64,000 nucleotides of DNA from Streptococcus pneumoniae (GTDB taxonomy: Bacteria > Bacillota > Bacilli > Lactobacillales > Streptococcaceae). This document shows, one piece after another, positions 28,947-37,681 of this stretch; positions within the stretch are counted from its first letter, which is position 1; each line of letters starts with the position of its first letter. The notes under the pieces were generated by a model. That model was not told where the DNA came from. It worked only from the letters and a program-made list of their open reading frames with translations, and did no database searches. A program made the translations under genes and the position numbers. Where the stretch lies: positions 1,893,501-1,957,500 of the forward strand of contig JBFDTN010000001.1 of NCBI GenBank assembly GCA_040719455.1, given 5' to 3'.

Positions 28947-29121
28947 GAGGTTGGGACAAAAGTACCCGATCTCGTTACATTTTGTAGCTCTAACAGTTTA
29001 ACGCAGTTGTTGTCAGGTTTGTAAAACGCTGATAAATCAACATTCTACAAACCGCGTCAACCTTGCGGGGGTGGGACGACAAAATCGATTTCTTCGAAAT
29101 CACGATTTTTGTCCCACTCCC
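28947..29121 (-). repeat. Intergenic repeat element A, copy 4, inside the ula operon
   Basis: Reverse orientation: starts GAGGTTGGGACAAAAGTACC and ends TTTTGTCCCACTCC. The rest of 28850-29213 holds no gene: the hairpin at 28912-28937, and ATAGCGAA/TTCGCTAT forming a second stem at about 29135-29171. Confidence 0.85.
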
Positions 29122-29213
29122 AAGCATCTCACCATAGCGAAAAATATCGGATTTGGCTCACTTCGTTCGCTATTTACAACAATTAGAAAATAAAAAATAA
29201 AAGAGAGGTTCAT

Positions 29214-29879
29214 ATGACAAAACATATTCCAAATTTACAGGTTGCACTTGACCATTCAGACTTGCAAGGAGCGATTAAGGCGGCAGTTTCTGTTGGCCAT
29301 GAGGTTGATGTGATTGAAGCAGGAACGGTTTGCTTGCTTCAAGTGGGAAGCGAATTGGTAGAGGTGCTTCGTAGCCTCTTCCCTGATAAAATCATTGTTG
29401 CAGATACCAAGTGTGCAGATGCTGGTGGAACTGTTGCCAAAAACAATGCGGTGCGTGGGGCAGACTGGATGACTTGTATCTGTTCAGCGACTATTCCAAC
29501 GATGAAAGCAGCATTAAAAGCAATCCAAGAAGTCCGTGGTGACAAGGGAGAAATCCAAGTGGAACTCTACGGAGACTGGACCTATGAACATGCTCAAATG
29601 TGGCTTGATGCAGGGATTTCTCAAGCCATTTACCACCAATCTCGTGATGCTCTTCTTGCAGGCGAAACTTGGGGTGAAAAAGATTTAAACAAGGTCAAAA
29701 AATTAGTAGATATGGGCTTCCGTGTGTCTGTTACAGGTGGTCTTGATATTGATACCTTGAAACTCTTTGAAGGAGTGGATGTCTTTACCTTTATCGCAGG
29801 TCGTGGCATTACAGAAGCAGAAGATCCAGCGGCAGCAGCGCGTGCCTTTAAGGATGAAATCCGCCGTATTTGGGGGTAG
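29214..29879 (+). CDS. ulaD: 3-keto-L-gulonate-6-phosphate decarboxylase
   Basis: A 221-residue TIM-barrel enzyme of the OMP decarboxylase superfamily that decarboxylates 3-keto-L-gulonate 6-phosphate to L-xylulose 5-phosphate. Metal and catalytic residues are in VADTKCADAGGT, with EAGTVCL and the phosphate-binding GRGITEAEDP near the C-terminus. AAAAGAGAGG precedes ATG 29214. ulaE follows three bases after the stop. Confidence 0.95.
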   Translation: MTKHIPNLQVALDHSDLQGAIKAAVSVGHEVDVIEAGTVCLLQVGSELVEVLRSLFPDKIIVADTKCADAGGTVAKNNAVRGADWMTCICSATIPTMKAALKAIQEVRGDKGEIQVELYGDWTYEHAQMWLDAGISQAIYHQSRDALLAGETWGEKDLNKVKKLVDMGFRVSVTGGLDIDTLKLFEGVDVFTFIAGRGITEAEDPAAAARAFKDEIRRIWG

Positions 29880-29882
29880 GTT

Positions 29883-30746
29883 ATGGCTAGACCGATTGGA
29901 ATTTATGAAAAGGCAACGCCCAAGCACTTTACATGGCTAGAGCGCTTGGAGTTTGCAAAAGAACTCGGCTTTGACTTTGTGGAAATGTCGGTGGATGAAA
30001 GTGATGACCGTCTCGCTCGGCTTGAGTGGACCAAGGAAGAACGCTTGGAGATTGTTAAAGCCATTTACCAAACAGGTATCCGCATTCCGACCATTTGTTT
30101 CTCTGGGCACCGTCGTTATCCGCTTGGTTCAAACGATCCTGCCCTTGAAGCCAAGTCACTTGAAACCATGCAAAAATGTATTGAGCTAGCGCAGGACTTG
30201 GGTGTGCGGGTTATTCAGCTGGCAGGCTATGATGTCTATTATGAGGAAAAATCCCCAGAGACCCGCGCTCGTTTCTTGAAAAATCTCCGCAAGGCGTGTG
30301 ACTGGGCAGAGCAAGCTCAGGTCCTGCTTGCCATTGAAATCATGGATGATCCGTTTATCAATAGCATTGAGAAATACTTGGCAGTCGCTCAAGAAATCAA
30401 CTCGCCTTATCTCTTTGTCTATCCAGATACGGGTAATCTCTCTGCTTGGCACAATGATTTGTATAGCGAATTTGTCATCGGACATCAAGCACTTGCGGCA
30501 CTTCATCTGAAAGATACCTATGCGGTGACAGAGACTTCTAAGGGGCAATTCCGTGATGTGCCTTTTGGACAAGGGTGCGTTGATTGGGAAGATACCTTTG
30601 CCATTTTAAAGAAAACCAACTACCAAGGACCATTCTTGATTGAAATGTGGTCTGAAAATTGTGAAACCGTAGAGGAGACAAAAGCAGCTATCAAAGAAGC
30701 TCAGGATTTCCTTTACCCACTCATTGAGAAAGCGGGGTTGAAGTAA
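29883..30746 (+). CDS. ulaE: L-xylulose-5-phosphate 3-epimerase (L-ribulose-5-phosphate 3-epimerase)
   Basis: A 287-residue AP endonuclease-fold (TIM-barrel) epimerase that turns L-xylulose 5-phosphate into L-ribulose 5-phosphate. Typical metal-site segments are FVEMSVDESDDRL, LAIEIMDDPFINS, FVYPDTGNLSAW and FLIEMWSEN. It is coupled on both sides: three bases after ulaD, and its TAA overlaps the ulaF ATG by one base. Confidence 0.95.
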   Translation: MARPIGIYEKATPKHFTWLERLEFAKELGFDFVEMSVDESDDRLARLEWTKEERLEIVKAIYQTGIRIPTICFSGHRRYPLGSNDPALEAKSLETMQKCIELAQDLGVRVIQLAGYDVYYEEKSPETRARFLKNLRKACDWAEQAQVLLAIEIMDDPFINSIEKYLAVAQEINSPYLFVYPDTGNLSAWHNDLYSEFVIGHQALAALHLKDTYAVTETSKGQFRDVPFGQGCVDWEDTFAILKKTNYQGPFLIEMWSENCETVEETKAAIKEAQDFLYPLIEKAGLK

Positions 30747-31462
30747 TGCCAAAATCACTCGAAGAAATGCGCCAGCGTGTCTATGAAGCCAATGTAGCTC
30801 TTCCTGAGCATGGCTTGGTCAAATTCACTTGGGGAAATGTATCTGAGGTCTGCCGTGAATTGGGACGGATTGTCATTAAACCGTCTGGCGTGGACTACGA
30901 TAAATTAAGCCCAGAAAACATGGTTGTGACAGACTTAGACGGAAACGTTGTCGAAGGGGATCTGAATCCGTCTTCTGACCTTGCGACCCATGTGGCGCTT
31001 TATAAGGCTTGGCCAGAAATCGGTGCCGTTGTCCATACTCACTCGACAGAGGCAGTTGGTTGGGCGCAGGCAGGGCGTGATATTCCGTTTTACGGAACGA
31101 CTCATGCGGATTATTTCTATGGACCAATTCCATGTGCTCGCTCGCTCACAGCTGATGAGGTCAATACAGCCTATGAAAAAGAAACAGGCAGTGTCATCAT
31201 CGAGACCTTTGCAGAACGTGGCATTGACCCTGTTGCCGTTCCAGGAATTGTCGTGCGCAACCACGGTCCATTCACTTGGGGGAAAGATCCAGCTCAGGCG
31301 GTCTATCACTCTGTCGTGCTAGAAGAAGTAGCAAAAATGAACCGCTTTACGGAGCAAATCAATCCGCGCGTAGAGCCAGCACCTAAGTACATCATGGACA
31401 AGCATTATCTGCGCAAACACGGTCCAAATGCCTATTATGGACAAAAAGGCGATGCGCATTAA
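30746..31462 (+). CDS. ulaF: L-ribulose-5-phosphate 4-epimerase
   Basis: A 238-residue class II aldolase/adducin-family epimerase producing D-xylulose 5-phosphate from L-ribulose 5-phosphate, the last step of the ascorbate pathway. Zinc ligands are in VVHTHSTEAVGWAQAG and VVRNHGPFTWG; the phosphate site KFTWGNVSE and KPSGVDY are intact. It ends the ulaABCDEF operon and is followed by a terminator. Confidence 0.95.
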   Translation: MPKSLEEMRQRVYEANVALPEHGLVKFTWGNVSEVCRELGRIVIKPSGVDYDKLSPENMVVTDLDGNVVEGDLNPSSDLATHVALYKAWPEIGAVVHTHSTEAVGWAQAGRDIPFYGTTHADYFYGPIPCARSLTADEVNTAYEKETGSVIIETFAERGIDPVAVPGIVVRNHGPFTWGKDPAQAVYHSVVLEEVAKMNRFTEQINPRVEPAPKYIMDKHYLRKHGPNAYYGQKGDAH

Positions 31463-31540
31463 AACTTCGGTATAGTCATTTAACTTCTATGCTTTGAGCC
31501 CTTGGCTTAGGATTAAATGGCCCTCAAAGACGAATAAATA

Positions 31541-31588
31541 GAAAAGAGAGGAAGCATATACGATGGATGCCCGTTTTCCTCTCTTTTT
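31541..31588 (+). terminator. Terminator of the ulaABCDEF operon
   Basis: AAAAGAGAGGAA and TTCCTCTCTTTTT pair around a longer loop. TATAGTCATTTAAC at about 31475 resembles the start of element B, but the rest does not match. Confidence 0.75.
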
Positions 31589-31668
31589 GGTAGGATTGGA
31601 AATTTCTGAAACATAGCTTTTCAACGCTAAATATGTTAAACTATGAAAAGAAAAGGAGATGGGAATTG

Positions 31669-33357
31669 ATGGTACTCGATAAAAGCAGTTTTGAACTGCT
31701 GGATTATATAATGGAGTTGACAAGTCCAGAGACAGTGATGAGCATTTCGCGTGCGATGGGACAGTCTCGGCGGAAAATCTATTATCATTTGGAGAAGATC
31801 AATGACTCTCTTCCACAGGAGATAGATCCGATTGTCAGTCTTCCAAGGGTTGGTATTTTATTAAATGATGCCCAAAGAGCAGCCTGTCAGCTCTTACTGG
31901 ATAGCGTGGATTCGTATAGTTATGTAATGAGTATGGAGGAGCGGATTCAGCTCATGACGATTTACATCGCCATTACCTCTGAGCGCGTGACGATTGAAAA
32001 GCTTATGGCGCTAACCGATGTATCACGCAATACGGTTTTAAATGATCTGAGTGAAATTCGGGCGCAGTTAACGACCGAGCAATTCAAGGTATATCTCTAT
32101 GCGACCAAGTCTGAGGGCTATTTTTTCAAATGCCATCCGCTCAACAAAATTCAATACGTTCATTCCCTTCTCTATGATGTCTTTTCAAAACCCAACGAGG
32201 GATTTTTAACGATTATTAATGAAAAGGTGCCTTATTTTGAAGGGTGTGAGCTCCTCTTTAATCCTGCATTGGTAGAGTTTCTTGCAGAGCAGGTTAATCA
32301 GCTAGAAGTTGACTTGGGCAAGAAAATCAATCATTATGAGATCGAGTTTATGCTCAAAGTTTTACCTTATCTGCTTCTTAGCTACCGCAATATGGCTTTA
32401 AAGCCAGCTGAGCAAGGAGAAATCAAGCGAGAATTTGGCTTGATTCGAAAACGAATCGAGTATAAGGTAGCGCATAATTTAGCTTCATCCTTATCCGAGC
32501 GCTTTGAGGTAGAGCTTGATGAGATTGAGATTTCCCTTATTGCCATGCTCCTCTTGTCTTACCGCAAGGACAAGGACATTCATACCAATAGCCAAGATTT
32601 TGCAGAGATTAAGACGACTTTGGAGCATTTTATTGCTGATTTTCAAAAGCATTCGGTCTTTGAGTTAGAAAATGTCGAAACGCTCATGAGAAATCTCATC
32701 ATGCATGCCAAGGCCTTGCTCTTTCGCAAAACTTACGGTATTCTCTCGAAAAACCCCTTGACCAGACAGGTTAAAAAGAAATACCAAGATTTGTTTGTGT
32801 CTGTGAAGCTATCTTCTCATATCTTGGAAGAGGAATGGTTCATTCAGCTGACAGATGATGATATTGCTTATTTTACCATTCATATCGGCGGTGCGCTCAA
32901 GCATCGGCATATTCAAAATCCTTCTTGTAGTCAGATTTATCTGGTTTGTGATGAAGGCGTGGGTGTTCAAAAATTGCTCTACAAGCAGTGTCAGTCCTAT
33001 CTTCCTCCTGATAGTATCAAGGCGGTTTTTACTACGGAGCAATTTCGCAGTGTAGAGGACATTTTAGAGATGGACTTGCTGATTTCAACCAGTGATAATC
33101 TGCGAGCTTCTTTTCCGATCTTACAGGTCGAGCCTGTCTTGACCTATGAAGATGTCATGAAAATCAATCATTTTCTGACCTATCACACCATGAAAGAGAG
33201 CAGCAAGCAATTTCAGCCGCACTTGGAGCAGCTCTTGTCTCGCTATCTCACAAAGAAACGAGATGTAGCAGAAGTGATGAATAAAATTCAAGAGTTGATA
33301 CAAGATGACCTTCTATTAGCCAAAATTGAAGACAATCATTTACAAGATCTATATTGA
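31669..33357 (+). CDS. ulaR: BglG-family PRD regulator of ascorbate use (UlaR)
   Basis: A 562-residue transcriptional activator of the Mga/PRD class. Two N-terminal HTH regions are visible (the second around IEKLMALTDVSRNTVLNDLSEI), then two PRD domains (about 170-280 and 285-395) whose histidines are targets of PTS phosphorylation, and an EIIB-like domain with the Cys loop IYLVCDEGVGVQKLL. A C-terminal EIIA domain appears absent. ATG 31669 with AAGGAG ten bases upstream is preferred to ATG 31633, which lies before that site. It lies between the two promoters carrying the shared 43-bp motif and probably controls both. Confidence 0.9.
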   Translation: MVLDKSSFELLDYIMELTSPETVMSISRAMGQSRRKIYYHLEKINDSLPQEIDPIVSLPRVGILLNDAQRAACQLLLDSVDSYSYVMSMEERIQLMTIYIAITSERVTIEKLMALTDVSRNTVLNDLSEIRAQLTTEQFKVYLYATKSEGYFFKCHPLNKIQYVHSLLYDVFSKPNEGFLTIINEKVPYFEGCELLFNPALVEFLAEQVNQLEVDLGKKINHYEIEFMLKVLPYLLLSYRNMALKPAEQGEIKREFGLIRKRIEYKVAHNLASSLSERFEVELDEIEISLIAMLLLSYRKDKDIHTNSQDFAEIKTTLEHFIADFQKHSVFELENVETLMRNLIMHAKALLFRKTYGILSKNPLTRQVKKKYQDLFVSVKLSSHILEEEWFIQLTDDDIAYFTIHIGGALKHRHIQNPSCSQIYLVCDEGVGVQKLLYKQCQSYLPPDSIKAVFTTEQFRSVEDILEMDLLISTSDNLRASFPILQVEPVLTYEDVMKINHFLTYHTMKESSKQFQPHLEQLLSRYLTKKRDVAEVMNKIQELIQDDLLLAKIEDNHLQDLY

Positions 33358-33473
33358 CAGAGAACTGGGGAATGCCCCAGCTTTTTTAGATTGGACAATT
33401 CTTTCATTTAAGTTATGACTGTAATTTATTACCTAGTACGAAATAAAACCACAAGAGTGGAGAAACTATTGAC

Positions 33474-33540
33474 AGTCCAAAACTGAACACAAGCCTGTGT
33501 TTTATTTGGTCTTTTTTTGAACACATGAAAGCGTTATACT
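33474..33540 (+). promoter_or_regulatory. ulaG promoter with putative UlaR operator
   Basis: AGTCCAA (33474-33480), three variable bases, then the same 33-base block as at ulaA (33484-33516). TATACT is at 33535-33540. The gap from block to -10 is 18 bases in both promoters. TGAAAGCGTTATAC next to the -10 partly fits a cre site. Confidence 0.75.
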
Positions 33541-33574
33541 AAAGCTATAAACAAGCCTATCAGGAGGAAATATC

Positions 33575-34666
33575 ATGGCAAAAGTGAACGAAATTACAAG
33601 AGAATCATGGATTTTGAGCACTTTCCCAGAATGGGGAACATGGCTCAATGAAGAAATCGAAGAAGAAGTAGTTCCAGAGGGAAACTTCTCAATGTGGTGG
33701 CTAGGGAACTGCGGTATCTGGCTTAAAACACCAGGCGGTGCAAATATCGTCATGGACCTTTGGTCAGCTCGCGGAAAATCAACTAAAAAAGTAAAAGACA
33801 TGGTGCGTGGACACCAAATGGCCAACATGGCAGGTGTACGCAAACTTCAACCAAATCTTCGTGTGCAACCAATGGTCATCGACCCATTTGCCATCAATGA
33901 ATTGGACTACTATCTTGTATCTCACTTCCACAGTGACCACATCGACATCAATACAGCAGCGGCTATTGTCAACAATCCAAAATTAGACCACGTGAAATTT
34001 GTCGGACCTTACGAATGTGGGGAAATCTGGAAAAAATGGGGTGTGCCAGAAGAGCGCATTATCATCGTAAAACCAGGCGATAGCTTTGAAATCAAGGACA
34101 TGAAAGTCCATGCGGTAGAATCCTTTGACCGTACTTGCTTGGTGACCTTGCCAGTAGAAGGAGCAGAGGCTCAAGACGGTGAATTGGCTGGACTTGCTGT
34201 GACAGATGAGGAAATGGCTCGTAAAGCAGTTAACTATGTCTTTGAAACACCAGGTGGAACAGTGTACCACGGTGCAGACTCTCACTTCTCAAACTACTTT
34301 GCAAAACACGGTCGTGACTTCAAGATTGATGTTGCCTTGAATAACTACGGTGAAAACCCACTTGGTATCCAAGATAAGATGACCTCTATCGATCTACTTC
34401 GTATGGCTGAAAATCTTCGTGCCAAGGTCATCATCCCAGTTCACTATGATATTTGGTCAAACTTCATGGCTTCAACTGATGAAATTCTTGAACTCTGGAA
34501 GATGAGAAAAGAACGCTTGCAATACCAATTCCACCCATTCATCTGGGAAGTTGGGGGCAAGTACACTTATCCAATGGATCAAGACCGTATTGAATACCAT
34601 CACCCACGTGGATTTGACGATTGCTTCTTAGAAGATTCAAATATCCAATTTAAGGCTTTGCTATAA
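33575..34666 (+). CDS. ulaG: L-ascorbate-6-phosphate lactonase
   Basis: A 363-residue metallo-beta-lactamase-fold enzyme that opens the lactone ring of ascorbate 6-phosphate, giving 3-keto-L-gulonate 6-phosphate for UlaD. The metal motif is SHFHSDHID, with later ligands in [12 protein letters not shown] and [10 protein letters not shown]. It is transcribed on its own from the motif-bearing promoter, so the pathway's first cytoplasmic step is co-regulated with the transporter. Length is typical. Confidence 0.96.
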   Translation: MAKVNEITRESWILSTFPEWGTWLNEEIEEEVVPEGNFSMWWLGNCGIWLKTPGGANIVMDLWSARGKSTKKVKDMVRGHQMANMAGVRKLQPNLRVQPMVIDPFAINELDYYLVSHFHSDHIDINTAAAIVNNPKLDHVKFVGPYECGEIWKKWGVPEERIIIVKPGDSFEIKDMKVHAVESFDRTCLVTLPVEGAEAQDGELAGLAVTDEEMARKAVNYVFETPGGTVYHGADSHFSNYFAKHGRDFKIDVALNNYGENPLGIQDKMTSIDLLRMAENLRAKVIIPVHYDIWSNFMASTDEILELWKMRKERLQYQFHPFIWEVGGKYTYPMDQDRIEYHHPRGFDDCFLEDSNIQFKALL

Positions 34667-34678
34667 TGTTGTAGAATG

Positions 34679-34710
34679 AAAAGGGAATCTTGCTCCGGCT
34701 ATTCCCTTTC
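34679..34710 (+). terminator. Terminator of ulaG
   Basis: AAAGGGAAT and ATTCCCTTT pair around CTTGCTCCGGCT. Confidence 0.75.
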
Positions 34711-34716
34711 TGATTT

Positions 34717-34758
34717 GTCCGCATATCATTGCGTTATGCGGATATTTTTCATATAATA
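34717..34758 (+). promoter_or_regulatory. tkt promoter overlapping a hairpin
   Basis: TTGCGT (34729-34734), 17-base spacer, TATAAT (34752-34757). The -35 lies at the loop of a perfect hairpin, TCCGCATA (34718-34725) with TATGCGGA (34735-34742), followed by TATTTTT. The same bases may end the ulaG transcript and form the tkt promoter. Confidence 0.6.
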
Positions 34759-34786
34759 GAAGGTAGAAAATCGAAGGAGAAACCTT

Positions 34787-36757
34787 ATGTCAAACTTATC
34801 AGTCAACGCAATTCGTTTCCTTGGTATTGACGCCATTGAACAATCAAAATCAGGTCACCCTGGAGTGGTTATGGGTGCAGCACCTATGGCTTATAGCCTC
34901 TTTACCAACCAAATGCGCATCAATCCACAAGTGCCAAACTGGATCAACCGTGACCGCTTTGTCCTCTCAGCTGGACATGGTTCTATGCTCCTTTATGCTC
35001 TTCTTCACCTATCAGGCTTTGAAGAAGTGAGCATGGATGAAATCAAAAATTTCCGCCAATGGGGTTCTAAAACACCAGGTCACCCAGAATACGGTCACAC
35101 TGCTGGGGTAGACATTACGACTGGACCTCTTGGTCAAGGGATTGCGACGGCGACAGGATTTGCCCAAGCAGAACGTTTCCTTGCAGCTAAGTACAATAAA
35201 GAAGGCTACAATATCTTTGATCACTATACTTATGTTATCTGTGGAGATGGGGACTTGATGGAAGGGGTATCTGCTGAGGCAGCTTCTTACGCTGGTTTGC
35301 AAAAGTTAGACAAGCTCATCGTTCTCTATGATTCAAATGATATTAACTTGGACGGAGAGACCAAAGATTCCTTTACAGAAAATGTCCGTGCCCGCTATGA
35401 GGCTTATGGTTGGCATACGGATTTCGTTGCAGACGGTACAGATGTAGTAGCCATTAACCAAGCTATTGAAGCTGCAAAAGCAGCAGGTAAGCCAGCTCTT
35501 ATCGAAATCAAAACTATCATCGGTCATGGTTCACCAAACAAACAAGGAACAAATGCTGTTCACGGTGCGCCACTTGGAGCAGAAGAAGCAGAAGCAACTC
35601 GTAAGGCCTTGGATTGGAACTATGCGCCATTTGAAGTACCAGCTGAAGTGTATGCTGATTTCAAGGAAAAAGTCGCTGATCGTGGTCAAGCAGCCTATGC
35701 GGCTTGGGAAACATTAGTCGCAGATTACAAAGCAGCCTACCCAGAATTAGCAGAAGAAGTTGCAGCTATCCTTGAAGGTCGTGATGTAGCAGACTTGAAA
35801 CCAAGCGACTTCCCAGCTCACGAAGCAGGTTTCTCACAAGCAACTCGGAATTCAAGCCAAGATGCCATTAACGCAGCAGCTAAAGTGCTTCCAACCTTCC
35901 TCGGTGGATCAGCTGACTTGGCACACTCAAACATGACCTACATCAAAGAAGATGGTCTGCAAGATGATAGCCACCGCCTCAACCGCAATATCCAATTTGG
36001 TGTGCGTGAATTTGCTATGGGTACGGTCTTAAATGGTATGGCAGCCCACGGTGGAATTCGTGTCTATGGTGGTACCTTCTTCGTCTTCTCAGACTACTTG
36101 AAAGCCGCTATCCGCTTGTCAGCCCTTCAAGGATTGCCAGTGACCTATGTCTTTACTCACGATTCGATTGCCGTTGGAGAAGATGGTCCAACTCATGAAC
36201 CAATTGAGCATTTGGCAGGACTTCGTGCAATGCCAAACTTGACTGTTTTCCGTCCAGCAGATGCGCGTGAAACACAAGCAGCTTGGTACTTGTCATTGAA
36301 GAGCACATCAACACCGTCAGCCCTTGTCCTTACTCGTCAAAACTTGACCGTAGAAGAAGGAACAGACTTTGACAAGGTAGCAAAAGGTGCTTACGTGGTT
36401 TATGAAGAAGCAGGATTTGATACTATTCTTCTTGCATCAGGTTCAGAAGTGAACTTGGCAGTCAATGCAGCCAAAGCTCTTGCAGCTGAAGGCATCAAGG
36501 CTCGTGTGGTTAGCGTACCATCGACAGAACTCTTTGACGCTCAAGATGCAGCCTACAAGGAAGAAATCTTGCCAAACGCTATCCGTCGCCGTGTAGCCAT
36601 TGAAATGGGTGCGACTCAAAGCTGGTACAAATATGTCGGCCTAGACGGTGCTGTACTTGGTATCGATACCTTTGGAGCATCAGCGCCAGCTGCAAAAGTC
36701 ATTGAAGAATATGGCTTTACGGTGGAAAATGTGGTCAATACTGTTAAAGGATTGTAA
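34787..36757 (+). CDS. tkt: Transketolase
   Basis: A 656-residue thiamine-diphosphate enzyme moving two-carbon units between pentose, triose and hexose phosphates. The TPP motif is [16 protein letters not shown]...[10 protein letters not shown], the N-terminal [14 protein letters not shown] and the pyrimidine-domain [20 protein letters not shown] are intact. It can use the D-xylulose 5-phosphate made by UlaF. The same gene order next to ula genes occurs in pneumococcus. It has its own promoter, without the ula motif, so regulation may differ. Confidence 0.95.
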   Translation: MSNLSVNAIRFLGIDAIEQSKSGHPGVVMGAAPMAYSLFTNQMRINPQVPNWINRDRFVLSAGHGSMLLYALLHLSGFEEVSMDEIKNFRQWGSKTPGHPEYGHTAGVDITTGPLGQGIATATGFAQAERFLAAKYNKEGYNIFDHYTYVICGDGDLMEGVSAEAASYAGLQKLDKLIVLYDSNDINLDGETKDSFTENVRARYEAYGWHTDFVADGTDVVAINQAIEAAKAAGKPALIEIKTIIGHGSPNKQGTNAVHGAPLGAEEAEATRKALDWNYAPFEVPAEVYADFKEKVADRGQAAYAAWETLVADYKAAYPELAEEVAAILEGRDVADLKPSDFPAHEAGFSQATRNSSQDAINAAAKVLPTFLGGSADLAHSNMTYIKEDGLQDDSHRLNRNIQFGVREFAMGTVLNGMAAHGGIRVYGGTFFVFSDYLKAAIRLSALQGLPVTYVFTHDSIAVGEDGPTHEPIEHLAGLRAMPNLTVFRPADARETQAAWYLSLKSTSTPSALVLTRQNLTVEEGTDFDKVAKGAYVVYEEAGFDTILLASGSEVNLAVNAAKALAAEGIKARVVSVPSTELFDAQDAAYKEEILPNAIRRRVAIEMGATQSWYKYVGLDGAVLGIDTFGASAPAAKVIEEYGFTVENVVNTVKGL

Positions 36758-36771
36758 GATTTATTTACTTA

Positions 36772-36944
36772 GGGAGTGGGACAAAAATCGTGATTTCGTA
36801 GAAATCGATTTTGTAGTCCCACCCCCGCAAGGTTGACGCGGCTTGTAGAATATTGATTTATGAATGTTTTACAAGCCCGACAACTACTGCGTCAAACTGT
36901 TCAAACTATAAAAATAAAGAAGTTGGGTACTTTTGTCCCAACCT
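36772..36944 (+). repeat. Intergenic repeat element A, copy 5
   Basis: Starts GGGAGTGGGACAAAAATCGT, ends ACTTTTGTCCCAACCTC. It contains CCCCCGCAAGGTTGACGCGG and GCGTCAAACTGTTCAAAC. The right-end stem probably also terminates tkt. Confidence 0.88.
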
Positions 36945-36993
36945 CTTTTTCTGTATTTTATGATAAAATAAAGAAAAATGGAGGCGTTTTCTT

Positions 36994-37476
36994 ATGGTAG
37001 AAAAAGAAGCAATGATTTATCAATTATTAGCGGAATTAGGGATTGACTACGTTCGATTAGACCATGAGCCGATTAGCTCTGTTCGAGATACGGAGATTCG
37101 TTTGCCAGGACAGTAAGTGAAAAATCTCTTGCTTAAAACGAAGAAAGGGCGACAATTTTACCTCTTCATTTTGCCAGATGAAAAGATTGCAAATATGAAG
37201 CGATTAGCAGAAAATCTAGGAGAAAAACGTTTATCCTTTGCCGGTGATAGTGATTTGGAGAATTTACTCCAAGTAGAAGCTGGAGCAGTCACACCCTTTG
37301 GACTGGTATTTGATAAGGAACATCAGGTACAGGTCTTGGTTGATGATACCGTTGATGAAAGCCTAACTGTCGGTTTTCATCCCTTTGTCAATACAACAAC
37401 ACTGAATATTACTTATCAGGATTTTTTACGATTTGCAGACTTTACCGGTCATGAGGTGAGACGGGTATTAGGATAG
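36994..37476 (+). pseudogene. prdX: Prolyl-tRNA editing protein PrdX/YbaK type, broken by a stop
   Basis: The frame starts MVEKEAMIYQLLAELGIDYVRLDHEPISS at ATG 36994 (GGAGG ten bases upstream) and is interrupted by TAA at 37114-37116. It continues in the same frame as VKNLLLKTKKGRQFYLFILPDEK to HPFVNTTTLNITYQDFLRFADFTGHE, the typical C-terminus of the free-standing YbaK/PrdX editing domain that clears Ala-tRNA-Pro. One C-to-T change (CAA to TAA) explains the break. About 160 residues would be normal. The 119-residue remainder could start at the GTG after the stop but lacks the N-terminal strands. proS in this window still has its own editing domain, so loss is tolerable. Confidence 0.85.
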
Positions 37477-37550
37477 CGAAAAATCAATTTTTATACTTTT
37501 TCATGTATAATGAAACACTTTGTGCATGCTCCATTTATATTTATTTTTGA

Positions 37551-37578
37551 CCGTAGAAAGCTAATATCTACGGTTTTT
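37551..37578 (+). terminator. Terminator before the Ide-type protease gene
   Basis: CCGTAGA and TCTACGG form a 7-bp stem with a nine-base loop, followed by TTTTT. Confidence 0.8.
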
Positions 37579-37608
37579 CTATGATGCGTGTTTTCTTTCT
37601 GTACTCTC

Positions 37609-37638
37609 TTGTATTCTGTCGTATGCATATGATATGCT
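37609..37638 (+). promoter_or_regulatory. Possible promoter of the Ide-type protease gene
   Basis: TTGTAT (37609-37614), 18-base spacer, TATGCT (37633-37638). TATAAT at 37644-37649 is an alternative -10 without a good -35. Confidence 0.4.
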
Positions 37639-37681
37639 AACATTATAATGAGACTTTGACCAATAAAGGAGGAAATATGAA

